A DNA stretch of 46,423 nucleotides from Thiotrichaceae bacterium UBA973. GTDB lineage: Bacteria > Pseudomonadota > Gammaproteobacteria > Eutrophobiales > Eutrophobiaceae. Made by a program: the position numbers and the translations under genes. Below are positions 25,750-34,452 of this stretch, one piece after another. Within the stretch, counting starts at the first letter, position 1. Each line of letters opens with the position of its first letter. Below the pieces are notes generated by a model, which was not told the origin of the DNA, searched no databases, and saw nothing but the letters and a program-made list of their open reading frames with translations. Location: contig DBBX01000008.1 in the NCBI GenBank assembly GCA_002292815.1, positions 1 to 46,423 of the forward strand, given 5' to 3'.

Positions 25750-26325
25750 ATGTTCAGCGATAGATGGAAACTAATAGTTGTACTGATAGTTGTCGCTGGA
25801 TTCAGTTACTGGGCTCTGGAAAAACTGACAGAAGATGATGTATCAAAATTAAGTAAGCTGGCACATTACCCTGACTATTACATGGAAAATTTCACCACCT
25901 TAACAATGAACCAGGATGGCACACCCAAAAACCGGCTTAATGCCGTTTATATGGCTCACTATCCTGATGATAATACGAGTGAATTACATCAGCCTGAACT
26001 GGAAATATTCCGCGTCGATAGGCCTCCAGTTTTTGTTTCAGCAGATAATGGCTGGGTGACATCAAATAATGACGTTATTTTATTAAGTGGAAATGTATAT
26101 CTACATCAAAATGATGAGCTTGGTGATCTCAAGGTTGAATTGATAGCCGAAGACGCTCGTGTACTGGTTGATCAAAAATATGCAGAGACCGACAATGCTG
26201 CTACCTTAATCACTAAACGTTCCGTAACAAATTCAATTGGGATGCGCGCTTATCTTCAAGAACAACGAATGGAGTTTCTTAGTAATGTACAAACAACGAT
26301 TGCACCAAGACAAGCAGCTCAGTAA
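25750..26325 (+). CDS. lptC: LPS export system protein LptC
   Basis: LptC is the bitopic inner-membrane part of the LPS bridge and passes LPS from LptB2FG to LptA. The 191-residue protein has one N-terminal helix (about 7-24) followed by a periplasmic beta-jellyroll domain, with the family-like segment YYMENFTTLTMNQDGTPKNRL. The downstream lptA start lies inside its last 41 bases. Confidence 0.92.
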   Translation: MFSDRWKLIVVLIVVAGFSYWALEKLTEDDVSKLSKLAHYPDYYMENFTTLTMNQDGTPKNRLNAVYMAHYPDDNTSELHQPELEIFRVDRPPVFVSADNGWVTSNNDVILLSGNVYLHQNDELGDLKVELIAEDARVLVDQKYAETDNAATLITKRSVTNSIGMRAYLQEQRMEFLSNVQTTIAPRQAAQ

Positions 26326-26848
26326 GCTAATTCTGGCTATAATTATTGCCTCGATGATGAATTGTGCATTTGCACTATCGACAGACAAGCAACAAGACAT
26401 CGAGATTGAAGCAGACTCAGCGGAGATGGATGATATAAAAGGCATTACTATTTATCGAGGCAATGTCATTGTCGATCAAGGCAGTATTCATATGACCGGT
26501 GACATCATGACCGTATACAATGATGCCGATGGAGAAATGGAACTGGTCATCATGGAAGGCCGCCCGGCAACCTATCGTCAACTACCTGATGATAGTAAAA
26601 TATATGATGAAGCCGAGGCGTTACAGATGGAGTATTATACCTTAAAGGATTACGTCATCTTGATTGATAAAGCTTTAGTAACACAAGAAGGGCTTCGGTT
26701 TAGTGGTAAACGCATAGAATATGACACCATATCAAGTCGGGTAATAGCTAAGGGCGATACGAAGACAGCCAAGACTCAAGGTGATGATAAAAAGAAAAAG
26801 AATGATGGCCGTGTAAAAATAACAATTAAAAAGAAGAAACAAGAGTAA
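26285..26848 (+). CDS. lptA: LPS transport periplasmic protein LptA
   Basis: LptA forms the periplasmic filament that carries LPS to LptDE. I start it at ATG 26285 (187 residues), with GGAG at 26271-26274 and a following signal peptide ending near CAFA; a frame from 26237 would add an unlikely leader. The OstA-like fold shows PIEIEADSAE-like QDIEIEADSAEMDD and ITIYRGNVIVDQGS. The C terminus is a Lys-rich tail. It overlaps lptC by 41 bases. Confidence 0.92.
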   Translation: MYKQRLHQDKQLSKLILAIIIASMMNCAFALSTDKQQDIEIEADSAEMDDIKGITIYRGNVIVDQGSIHMTGDIMTVYNDADGEMELVIMEGRPATYRQLPDDSKIYDEAEALQMEYYTLKDYVILIDKALVTQEGLRFSGKRIEYDTISSRVIAKGDTKTAKTQGDDKKKKNDGRVKITIKKKKQE

Positions 26849-26966
26849 TTGCAATCATGAAACAGAAACATTTACATTCAATAATCGTTAATGCGTGCTG
26901 TAAATTAAGTACTCTTAAGAAATAATAAAAGAATTTTTTGGCTAATATCTTCCTAAGCATGTCGCT

Positions 26967-27692
26967 ATGAGTATTTTATCTGTACGTCATCTCTCAAAGT
27001 CGTATCGATCAAGAAAGGTCGTGTCTGATGTGAGTCTTTCTATCGAAAGCGGCGAGACTATTGGTTTGCTTGGGCCTAACGGTGCTGGCAAAACGACCAG
27101 TTTTTATATGATCGTCGGGCTCGTGCCATCGGATAGCGGCACGATACACCTTGATAATATAGAAATAAGCAAACTCAGCATTGACCAAAGATCTCATCTT
27201 GGACTTGGTTACTTACCGCAAGAGGCTTCAGTGTTCAGAAAATTGACGGTTGAAGATAATATTATGGCGATACTCGAAACGCGTATGCCAAATGACCGTC
27301 ACAAGGCCAAGCAAAGGCTGGAGCTATTATTACAAGAATTTCATATTGCCCATCTGCGAGATAATCTGGGAATGAGCCTCTCGGGCGGAGAACGCCGGCG
27401 TCTGGAGATTGCCAGAGCACTTGCCTCAGAACCCCGTTTTCTATTGCTAGATGAGCCTTTCGCGGGAATAGACCCTATATCAATCAATGATATACAGCGC
27501 TTAATCCATAGGCTTTGTGAACATGGTATTGGAATTTTAATCACCGATCATAACGTTAGAGAAACACTCGGAACCTGTGATCGAGCCTATATTGTGAACG
27601 ATGGCAAGATCCTTGCTGAAGGATCACCAGAGCAAATATTAAATAACGAACAAGTCAGGGATGTCTATTTAGGAGAACAGTTTTCACTATAA
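26967..27692 (+). CDS. lptB: LPS export ABC transporter ATPase LptB
   Basis: LptB powers LPS extraction with LptFG. The 241-residue ABC protein has Walker A GPNGAGKTTSFYM, the signature LSGGERRRLEIARAL, Walker B FLLLDEPFAGIDP and the H-loop ITDHNVRETL. The 118-base gap after lptA is AT-rich and may hold a promoter. Confidence 0.96.
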   Translation: MSILSVRHLSKSYRSRKVVSDVSLSIESGETIGLLGPNGAGKTTSFYMIVGLVPSDSGTIHLDNIEISKLSIDQRSHLGLGYLPQEASVFRKLTVEDNIMAILETRMPNDRHKAKQRLELLLQEFHIAHLRDNLGMSLSGGERRRLEIARALASEPRFLLLDEPFAGIDPISINDIQRLIHRLCEHGIGILITDHNVRETLGTCDRAYIVNDGKILAEGSPEQILNNEQVRDVYLGEQFSL

Positions 27693-27749
27693 ATCTATTG
27701 CCGGTCAGTATTAACTCAAACTGCTAGATTTTAAGTTACACTTATTGAT

Positions 27750-29213
27750 ATGAAGCCATCATTACAATTAAGAATCGGCCAGAGCCTGACGATGACGCCC
27801 CAGTTACAGCAGGCGATCCGCTTGTTGCAACTCTCCAGTGTTGAACTTCAAGCTGAAGTTCAGGAGGCATTGGAATCTAATATGATGTTGGAAATGGACG
27901 AAGGCGATCCAGAACCAAAGTCTGCAAATGAGACCGAAAATAAAGCGACCGAAACAAAAATAGATTCTACTGATAATGTTACAGATCTAAATAAAGAGAC
28001 AATGCCAGACGAGCTTCCCGTAGATAGTGGCTGGGAGGATGTCTATGACAACACGCCTAATTATGCGAAAGCAAATAATGATAAAGGCAATTATGATGGT
28101 TTTGAAAACCAGGACTCCAGTAAAAATACACTGCGCGAACACCTCGAATGGGAACTAAATCTGGCACAGATAACAGATAGCGACAAAGTAATCGCCTTGA
28201 CGATTATCGACTCACTTGATGATGATGGATATTTAGCGGGGACACTGGAAGACATACTGGCAGCGGTTGATGACGATCTGGAAGATGTTGGCATTGAAGA
28301 AGTTGAGGCTGTATTAAGAATGATTCAGGCTATGGGACCCGCAGGTGTCGGCTCAAGAGACCTTAAAGAATGCCTCTGCTTACAATTAAAACAATGTGAC
28401 GTAGACACATTCCGACTGGAAGAAGCCAAGGCACTAATTAACAATCATCTGGATCTTCTTGCAGCACACGATTACAACCAGATCATGCGAAAAATGAAAC
28501 TGGATCAGGAAGAACTAACGGAAGTCGTCAGCCTCATCCAATCCATGAACCCACGACCCGGCAATGAGGTCAGTGATGCTCATACCGAATATGTAGTGCC
28601 CGACGTTTATGTCAAGAAAATAAAGGGTATCTGGAAAGTTGATCTAAACACGGATGGCATTCCCAGCCTCCGTATAAATTCTGTTTACGCCAATATGATT
28701 CGTCGTGCAGACAATAGTGATGACAACACTTCACTCAAGTCTCATTTACAAGAAGCGCGCTGGTTCATAAAAAGTATTCGCAGCCGCAGCGAAACATTAT
28801 TACGCGTAGCAACCTGCATAGTAGAACGACAACGGGCGTTTCTTGAACATGGCGAAGAAGCGATGAAACCGCTGGTATTGCATGATGTTGCGGAAACGCT
28901 CGGCATGCATGAATCTACTATTTCCCGAGTCACCACACGTAAATATATGCATACGCCGCGTGGGATTTTTGAACTCAAATATTTTTTCTCCAGCCATGTG
29001 GGCACCAACTATGGCGGCGTCTGCTCATCCACAGCAATACGTGCATTGATTAAAAAAATGGTAAGCGCTGAGACACCTAACAAACCGCTTAGCGATAGTA
29101 AGATTGCAGCAATACTAGAAGATCAAGGGATTAATGTTGCAAGAAGGACCGTTGCGAAATATAGAGAAGCGATGGCCATACCGCCATCAAACGAACGTAA
29201 AAGACTTGCTTAA
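27750..29213 (+). CDS. rpoN: RNA polymerase sigma-54 factor
   Basis: Sigma-54 directs polymerase to -24/-12 promoters that need an AAA+ activator. The 487-residue protein has region I (LQLRIGQSLTMTPQLQQAIRLLQLSS), an acidic region II (about 55-115), the core-binding domain, a helix-turn-helix near 365-400 (HESTISRVTTRKYMHTPRGIFELKYFF), and the RpoN box at the C-terminal end as ARRTVAKYREAM. This block order is the classical rpoN neighbourhood. Confidence 0.97.
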   Translation: MKPSLQLRIGQSLTMTPQLQQAIRLLQLSSVELQAEVQEALESNMMLEMDEGDPEPKSANETENKATETKIDSTDNVTDLNKETMPDELPVDSGWEDVYDNTPNYAKANNDKGNYDGFENQDSSKNTLREHLEWELNLAQITDSDKVIALTIIDSLDDDGYLAGTLEDILAAVDDDLEDVGIEEVEAVLRMIQAMGPAGVGSRDLKECLCLQLKQCDVDTFRLEEAKALINNHLDLLAAHDYNQIMRKMKLDQEELTEVVSLIQSMNPRPGNEVSDAHTEYVVPDVYVKKIKGIWKVDLNTDGIPSLRINSVYANMIRRADNSDDNTSLKSHLQEARWFIKSIRSRSETLLRVATCIVERQRAFLEHGEEAMKPLVLHDVAETLGMHESTISRVTTRKYMHTPRGIFELKYFFSSHVGTNYGGVCSSTAIRALIKKMVSAETPNKPLSDSKIAAILEDQGINVARRTVAKYREAMAIPPSNERKRLA

Positions 29214-29242
29214 ACAATAATAAATTTTGCCAGGAGTATATT

Positions 29243-29569
29243 ATGCAAATTAGTGTTACCGGCCATCACGTTGATATTACTGAGTCATTAAAATCATATG
29301 TTGATACGAAGTTCGAACGATTGGAAAGACACTTCGAACATATCACCAATATCCATGTCATTTTAACCGTTGAGAAAGAACGACAAAAAGCTGAAGCAAC
29401 GGTACATGTCAATCGCGGCAATCTGTTTGCCGAGAACGTGCAAGAAGATATGTACGCTGCCATTGATGGGCTAACTGATAAACTGGATAGACAGCTAAAG
29501 AAACACAAAGAAAAATTAACGGATCATCACCGCGGGGAAGGTGGTTTAAAAGATCAGGAAATCGAATAA
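29243..29569 (+). CDS. hpf: ribosome hibernation promoting factor (short form)
   Basis: Hpf binds the 30S decoding region and promotes 100S dimers in starvation. The 108-residue protein starts MQISVTGHHVDITESLKSYVDTKFERLERHF and has the single N-terminal ribosome-binding domain, so it is the short gamma-type rather than the long fused form. An AGGAG at 29231-29235 precedes the ATG. Confidence 0.95.
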   Translation: MQISVTGHHVDITESLKSYVDTKFERLERHFEHITNIHVILTVEKERQKAEATVHVNRGNLFAENVQEDMYAAIDGLTDKLDRQLKKHKEKLTDHHRGEGGLKDQEIE

Positions 29570-29608
29570 GCCTTCGTCCTTCAATCTATTAGTGATTATT
29601 GTAACAAC

Positions 29609-30055
29609 ATGAATATTTCAGATATTTTATCGCCAGAATGTGTCGCCCTTAATATGGATTGTCATAGCAAAAAAGATGCTTTGGACACACTGGCAAAGAC
29701 TATCGCAGGTTCTGACAATGCCACATCACAAATAGAAGTCTTTGATTGTTTATGTGCTCGAGAAAGACTGGGTAGTACGGGCCTGGGTAATGGCATTGCT
29801 ATCCCACATGGTCGTCTGAAAAACAGTAAAAAAACCATCGCGGCTTTTCTACAGCTTGATGATGGTATCGATTATGATGCTGTTGATAAAGCACCAGTCG
29901 ACTTACTCTTTGCACTGATCGTTCCGGAAGATTCAACCGATGAACATCTACAAACATTGGCAACTCTAGCAGAGATGTTTAGTAATACTGAAATAATAAG
30001 TAAACTCAGACAATCTAACTCTGCGGCGGAAATATTTTCAATATTAACAGGCTGA
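29609..30055 (+). CDS. ptsN: nitrogen-regulatory PTS EIIA protein
   Basis: EIIA-Ntr is the terminal phosphate acceptor of the regulatory PTS and controls potassium uptake, sigma-54 functions and other targets. The 148-residue protein has the phosphorylated His67 in GIAIPHGRL and belongs to the fructose/mannitol EIIA domain family. It is followed four bases later by hprK. Confidence 0.95.
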   Translation: MNISDILSPECVALNMDCHSKKDALDTLAKTIAGSDNATSQIEVFDCLCARERLGSTGLGNGIAIPHGRLKNSKKTIAAFLQLDDGIDYDAVDKAPVDLLFALIVPEDSTDEHLQTLATLAEMFSNTEIISKLRQSNSAAEIFSILTG

Positions 30056-30059
30056 CAGT

Positions 30060-31082
30060 ATGCCAGGACTTACAAACGAATTAAGCATTGAAGACCTCTA
30101 TACTATACATCACGAGAAATTAGAGCTGGAATGGGTGGCCGGACAGCAAGGCGCTAAACATGCCATCATCCGCGACGAGCAACTCCCAACAGCAACTAAA
30201 TCTTCCAAAAAGAAAACCAGTAAAAAATCACATTCGTCCACAGCAGAGACACCTCGCAGTCTCTCCCTAGTTGGTCATTTAAACCTAATACATCCACACC
30301 AGATACAAATCATTGGCAATATAGAAATTAAATATCTCGAAGGCCTGAGAGACATATCCATGCAAGATGCGGTCACCCAGATCTTCAAAAGCCAACCTGC
30401 TTGCCTCATCATCGCAGATGGTTGCGATGTGCCGACCTTACTCAAGCGCAAAAGCAATGAACACAGCATCCCATTATTTTCAACGCCAGAAAATGGCAGC
30501 AGACTGTCCGACGTATTACGTTATTTTCTAAGTAATCTGTTTGCAGACATGCTGACTCTGCATGGGGTATACATGGAGGTCATGGCTATAGGTGTTCTTA
30601 TAACAGGTCCTAGTGGAATCGGAAAAAGCGAACTGGCGCTGGAATTAATATCGCGAGGTCATAGACTCATTGCCGATGACGCACCCTTGTTTTCCAGAAT
30701 CACGCCAGACATTATCGATGGAACCTGCCCGAAAACATTGCAAGACTTTCTTGAAGTCAGAGGTCTTGGCATTATCAATGTGCGAGAACTGTTTGGTGAT
30801 AGTGCTATCAAAAAGAATAAATACCTCAAGTTGATCGTACAGCTACAACCGATGGACAATAAAAACTTATTGGAATTGGATCGACTTGAAGGAAGCTATA
30901 ACACTCGAAACATACTAGACATGGAAATTCCTGAAATCACCTTACCAGTTGCTCCAGGCAGAAACCTAGCCATATTGATGGAATGTGCGGCGCGCAACCA
31001 CATCTTGCGTGTTAGTGGCTATAATGCGTCAGATATATTTACCAAAAGACAAACTAAACATATAGCTTCAGGCAAAAAATAA
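30060..31082 (+). CDS. hprK: HPr kinase/phosphorylase
   Basis: HprK phosphorylates HPr on Ser46 with ATP and can reverse this. The 340-residue protein has an N-terminal regulatory domain (about 1-160), the conserved LHGV segment with His168, Walker A GPSGIGKS (183-190), and the family signature LEVRGLGIINVRELFG. A Lys/Ser-rich insert (about 46-62) sits in the regulatory domain and looks unstructured. HprK is known from Firmicutes and from many proteobacteria with incomplete PTS, but not enterics. The HPr encoded downstream retains the Ser46 target. Confidence 0.94.
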   Translation: MPGLTNELSIEDLYTIHHEKLELEWVAGQQGAKHAIIRDEQLPTATKSSKKKTSKKSHSSTAETPRSLSLVGHLNLIHPHQIQIIGNIEIKYLEGLRDISMQDAVTQIFKSQPACLIIADGCDVPTLLKRKSNEHSIPLFSTPENGSRLSDVLRYFLSNLFADMLTLHGVYMEVMAIGVLITGPSGIGKSELALELISRGHRLIADDAPLFSRITPDIIDGTCPKTLQDFLEVRGLGIINVRELFGDSAIKKNKYLKLIVQLQPMDNKNLLELDRLEGSYNTRNILDMEIPEITLPVAPGRNLAILMECAARNHILRVSGYNASDIFTKRQTKHIASGKK

Positions 31083-31952
31083 ATGAGCACAACAGGTCGT
31101 CGACTTATCATCGTTAGCGGTTTATCCGGGGCAGGCAAAACGGTTGTCTTAAATATGCTTGAGGATCTTTCCTATTACACCATCGACAATCTGCCTATTA
31201 GTTTACTCAGCGAACTGGTTGCCCAGTTCTCAAAAGACGATGGCTACATTCCTGATTTAATAGCTATTGGTATAGATGCACGTAATAAAAAAAGCGACCT
31301 CGACTATCTGCCGGAAAGGATTAAGTCTCTATTAGATAAAAAGATATCAGCAGAATTAATTTATATCGATGCAAATGATGAAGTCTTAACAAAACGATTT
31401 AGCGAAACTCGACGTAAACACCCGCTGTCTAATGATCAGGTTTCACTGCTTGATGCAATCCATCAAGAACGGGAAAGCACTCTCGAAATCGCACAAGCTG
31501 CAGATCTGCGTATTGATACAAGTTTTATGCAATTAAATGAGTTGCGCGATATTGTTCGTGAGCGTATTGCACGTAAAGAAAAGGCCATTATGTCTCTACA
31601 GATTATTTCTTTTGGATATAAAAATGGCATCCCTAAAGATTCCGATTTCGTGTTTGATTTAAGGTGTTTACCAAACCCCTATTGGAAAAAACACTTAAGG
31701 CAATATTCTGGCAAGGATCAACCTATAGTTGATTTTTTGTTAAAACAAGAAAGCGTTATACAAATGTTAAGTGATCTTGAAGCGTTTCTCGAAAGCTGGA
31801 TACCGAAATTTGAAACGGATAATCGTAGCTACTTGAGTATTGCCTGCGGTTGCACGGGAGGTCAACATCGATCTGTATTCATTGTTGAACAACTAGCGAA
31901 AAAATTTACGAGCCAAGGGAAACAAGTCATCATAAGACACCGGGATCTTTAA
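31083..31952 (+). CDS. rapZ: RNase adapter protein RapZ
   Basis: RapZ binds small RNAs and brings RNase E to GlmZ in enterics, so controlling glucosamine-6-phosphate synthase. The 289-residue protein has Walker A GLSGAGKT near residue 12, followed by LEDLSYYTIDNLP, and the C-terminal motif IACGCTGGQHRSVFIVE. It starts on the base after the hprK stop. Outside enterics its targets are unknown. Confidence 0.95.
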   Translation: MSTTGRRLIIVSGLSGAGKTVVLNMLEDLSYYTIDNLPISLLSELVAQFSKDDGYIPDLIAIGIDARNKKSDLDYLPERIKSLLDKKISAELIYIDANDEVLTKRFSETRRKHPLSNDQVSLLDAIHQERESTLEIAQAADLRIDTSFMQLNELRDIVRERIARKEKAIMSLQIISFGYKNGIPKDSDFVFDLRCLPNPYWKKHLRQYSGKDQPIVDFLLKQESVIQMLSDLEAFLESWIPKFETDNRSYLSIACGCTGGQHRSVFIVEQLAKKFTSQGKQVIIRHRDL

Positions 31953-31953
31953 T

Positions 31954-32361
31954 ATGAGTGTAGGCGTATTAATAATCTCACATAATGGAATCGGAGCCGC
32001 TTTGTTTGGCACCGCTAACTTTATGATAAAAGACAGCCCGCTTAACATTAATCTGCTATCAGCTAACCGAGATAGCGATATTGATGATTTATACGAGACA
32101 GCAATAGTGCTAATAAAGGATCTCGATGATGGTGATGGCGTTCTGGTTTTAACGGATTTATATGGTTCGACACCCAGCAATATAGCAAACAGCCTGCATG
32201 AACACGCCGATATAAATATCGTTACTGGCTTAAACTTATCAATGTTGGTTCGTGTCTTTAATTACCCGAATTTAAATCTTGCTGATTTAACTGAGAAAGC
32301 CTATAGCGGCGGTATTGATGGCATCACTATTAATCAAACGAGCGACACTAATGAATCATAA
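31954..32361 (+). CDS. mannose-type PTS EIIA protein
   Basis: The 135-residue single-domain protein belongs to the EIIA-Man family, with the phosphorylatable His10 in ISHNGIG and the family segment VLVLTDLYGSTPSNIA. No EIIB, EIIC or EIID is nearby, so it is likely a regulatory phosphate acceptor rather than part of a sugar transporter. It begins one base after rapZ and overlaps the HPr start by 11 bases. Confidence 0.92.
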   Translation: MSVGVLIISHNGIGAALFGTANFMIKDSPLNINLLSANRDSDIDDLYETAIVLIKDLDDGDGVLVLTDLYGSTPSNIANSLHEHADINIVTGLNLSMLVRVFNYPNLNLADLTEKAYSGGIDGITINQTSDTNES

Positions 32362-32620
32362 AAAAATTACTATAATAAATAAGTTGGGGCTGCATGCGCG
32401 CGCTGCCGCTAAATTTGTTCAGGTTGCTTCACGTTTTCACGCAGAGATTAATGTTAACTCTAGCCACCGTGAAGTCAGCGGCAAGAGCATTATGGGAATC
32501 ATGATGCTGGCTGCGGGGAAAGGCTCTGAGATTGACATCAAGACCATAGGTCCGGATGAAGATGAGGCCATGGCCGCTCTAGAAGATCTGATAAATAATA
32601 AGTTTGGCGAAGACGAATGA
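32351..32620 (+). CDS. ptsH: phosphocarrier protein HPr (NPr-like)
   Basis: The 89-residue protein, from ATG 32351, has the phosphorylated His15 in GLHARAAAKF and Ser46 in GKSIMGIMML, the site used by HprK. This start places both residues at their classical numbers; a longer frame to 32315 lies inside the EIIA gene. Its TGA overlaps the ptsI ATG as ATGA. Confidence 0.95.
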   Translation: MNHKKITIINKLGLHARAAAKFVQVASRFHAEINVNSSHREVSGKSIMGIMMLAAGKGSEIDIKTIGPDEDEAMAALEDLINNKFGEDE

Positions 32621-34365
32621 CAATATCGATTCAAGGTGTCAGTGTATCTCGAGGAATAGCCATTGGCCAGATTCATATTGTCCAACATGATCAACTCGAT
32701 GTCCGTGAATACAGCATTCGCAACTCACAGCTTGAAGATGAACTATCACGTTTTAATAATGCCATAGCCGATGCACGTCAACAATTACGCGCCATCCGCG
32801 ATCATATTCCTGTTTCAACATCTGTTGATATCTCCGCATTCATAGATACCCACTTGTTAATGCTGGAAGACATAACTCTCACCGAAGAACCCAAACGAAT
32901 TATTAAAGAACGTTTATGCAACGCTGAATGGGCATTAAAATTACAACGTGATGCCCTGGTTAATGTCTTTAATGAAATGGCCGATGCCTATCTCAGCACA
33001 CGTCGTGATGATGTAGACCATGTTGTCAACAGGATCCTACGTGTTTTATTAAAACAAAAACCTTTATTACACGAGGTCCCCGACGATCATTTAAAAAACA
33101 GAATCATTATGGCCGACGATCTGACACCGGCAGATACTGTCTTGATGCAACACTATGGCATCGCCGCTTTTGCGACAGAGTTCGGTGGCCCAACATCACA
33201 CACGGCGATTCTGGCAAGAAGTCTGGGCATACCGGCAGTCGTCGGCTTACACAGTGCCCGTCGCTTTGTTAAAAATGATGATCTGGTCATAATTGATGGT
33301 AGTACAGGCATGCTACTGGTAGACCCTGACAAATCTACTAAAAGCTATTACGAAAAAAGACAGCGAGAAGCAAAACGCTATTATTCATCACTCGGAAAAC
33401 TTAAGAATGCCCCGACAGAATCAGAAGACGGCATAGCCATCACCCTTACCGCTAATATCGAATTACCCAAAGATTTTGAAACCGTAAGGGATGTTGGCGC
33501 AAAAGGCGTTGGACTTTATCGCACCGAGTTTCTCTATATGAACCGAGAAACACCCCCGGACGAAGAAGAACACTTTGAAACATATCTAAACGTACTCAAT
33601 GCCTTGCGTGGTCTGCCTTTAACTATACGCACACTGGATCTGGGCGCAGACAAACAAGTCGATGGCGCTGGCAGCCAAACCGGCCAATCCGGATTAAACC
33701 CGGCACTGGGTTTACGCGCAATACGCTTATGTTTAAAAGAACCGGAATTATTCAGACCGCAATTACGTGCGATATTAAGAGCTTCCGCCCACGGCCCGGT
33801 AAAAATAATGATACCGATGCTAACTAATATCCAAGAAATGCAACAAGTCTTACAAATGGTTGAAGACATAAAGGCTGACCTCGGCAACCAGTCTATCGCT
33901 TATGATTCAGATATAAAGATAGGCGGCATGATTGAAGTGCCTGCTGCCGCTATATGCGCCGACATCTTTGCCAAAAATCTCGACTTCCTTTCCATCGGCA
34001 CCAACGACTTGATCCAATACACCATGGCAATAGATCGGGTTAACGACGAAGTTAACTATTTATATGATCCATTGCATCCTGCCGTTTTGAGATTAATAGA
34101 ATCTATTATCAAGGCCGGCAAGAAAGCCAATATCCCAGTCTCAATGTGTGGTGAAATGGCTGGTGATAAAGAACACACACAATTATTGCTGGGTCTGGGG
34201 CTTAGAGAGTTTAGTGTTCATACTGCATCACTATTAGAAATTAAAAAAATAATAAATAACACCAATATCGACGAACTAGGCAGCTTAATTAAAAAAGTTC
34301 GCAACACCTCATCTGGAGCAGAAGTAAGCTTATTGCTTCAACGTTTAAATATCGATCAGAAATAA
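32617..34365 (+). CDS. ptsI: phosphoenolpyruvate-protein phosphotransferase, enzyme I
   Basis: EI takes phosphate from PEP and passes it to HPr. The 582-residue protein has the HPr-binding N-terminal domain, the active His195 in FGGPTSHTAILARS, and a PEP-binding TIM barrel with LYRTEFLYM, the Arg-bearing IRTLDLGADK and the Cys in SMCGEMAGD. There is no GAF domain, so it is not EI-Ntr (PtsP), although it lies in an otherwise nitrogen-type neighbourhood. Confidence 0.96.
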   Translation: MTISIQGVSVSRGIAIGQIHIVQHDQLDVREYSIRNSQLEDELSRFNNAIADARQQLRAIRDHIPVSTSVDISAFIDTHLLMLEDITLTEEPKRIIKERLCNAEWALKLQRDALVNVFNEMADAYLSTRRDDVDHVVNRILRVLLKQKPLLHEVPDDHLKNRIIMADDLTPADTVLMQHYGIAAFATEFGGPTSHTAILARSLGIPAVVGLHSARRFVKNDDLVIIDGSTGMLLVDPDKSTKSYYEKRQREAKRYYSSLGKLKNAPTESEDGIAITLTANIELPKDFETVRDVGAKGVGLYRTEFLYMNRETPPDEEEHFETYLNVLNALRGLPLTIRTLDLGADKQVDGAGSQTGQSGLNPALGLRAIRLCLKEPELFRPQLRAILRASAHGPVKIMIPMLTNIQEMQQVLQMVEDIKADLGNQSIAYDSDIKIGGMIEVPAAAICADIFAKNLDFLSIGTNDLIQYTMAIDRVNDEVNYLYDPLHPAVLRLIESIIKAGKKANIPVSMCGEMAGDKEHTQLLLGLGLREFSVHTASLLEIKKIINNTNIDELGSLIKKVRNTSSGAEVSLLLQRLNIDQK

Positions 34366-34452
34366 ATATTTTTCTACTACTTACAAGCAGTCTTTTTAGC
34401 ATTGACCTTCAAGCACTGATAGACTCTCGTTCAGAAACTTTAAGTAAAGCTT

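Noticed and set aside
32617..34365. EI-Ntr (ptsP)
   Set aside because: The protein has no N-terminal GAF domain and has the length of ordinary EI.
34366..34452. Mg2+ riboswitch (M-box or mgtA type) before mgtE
   Set aside because: The 87-base leader is too short for an M-box and shows no strong stems.
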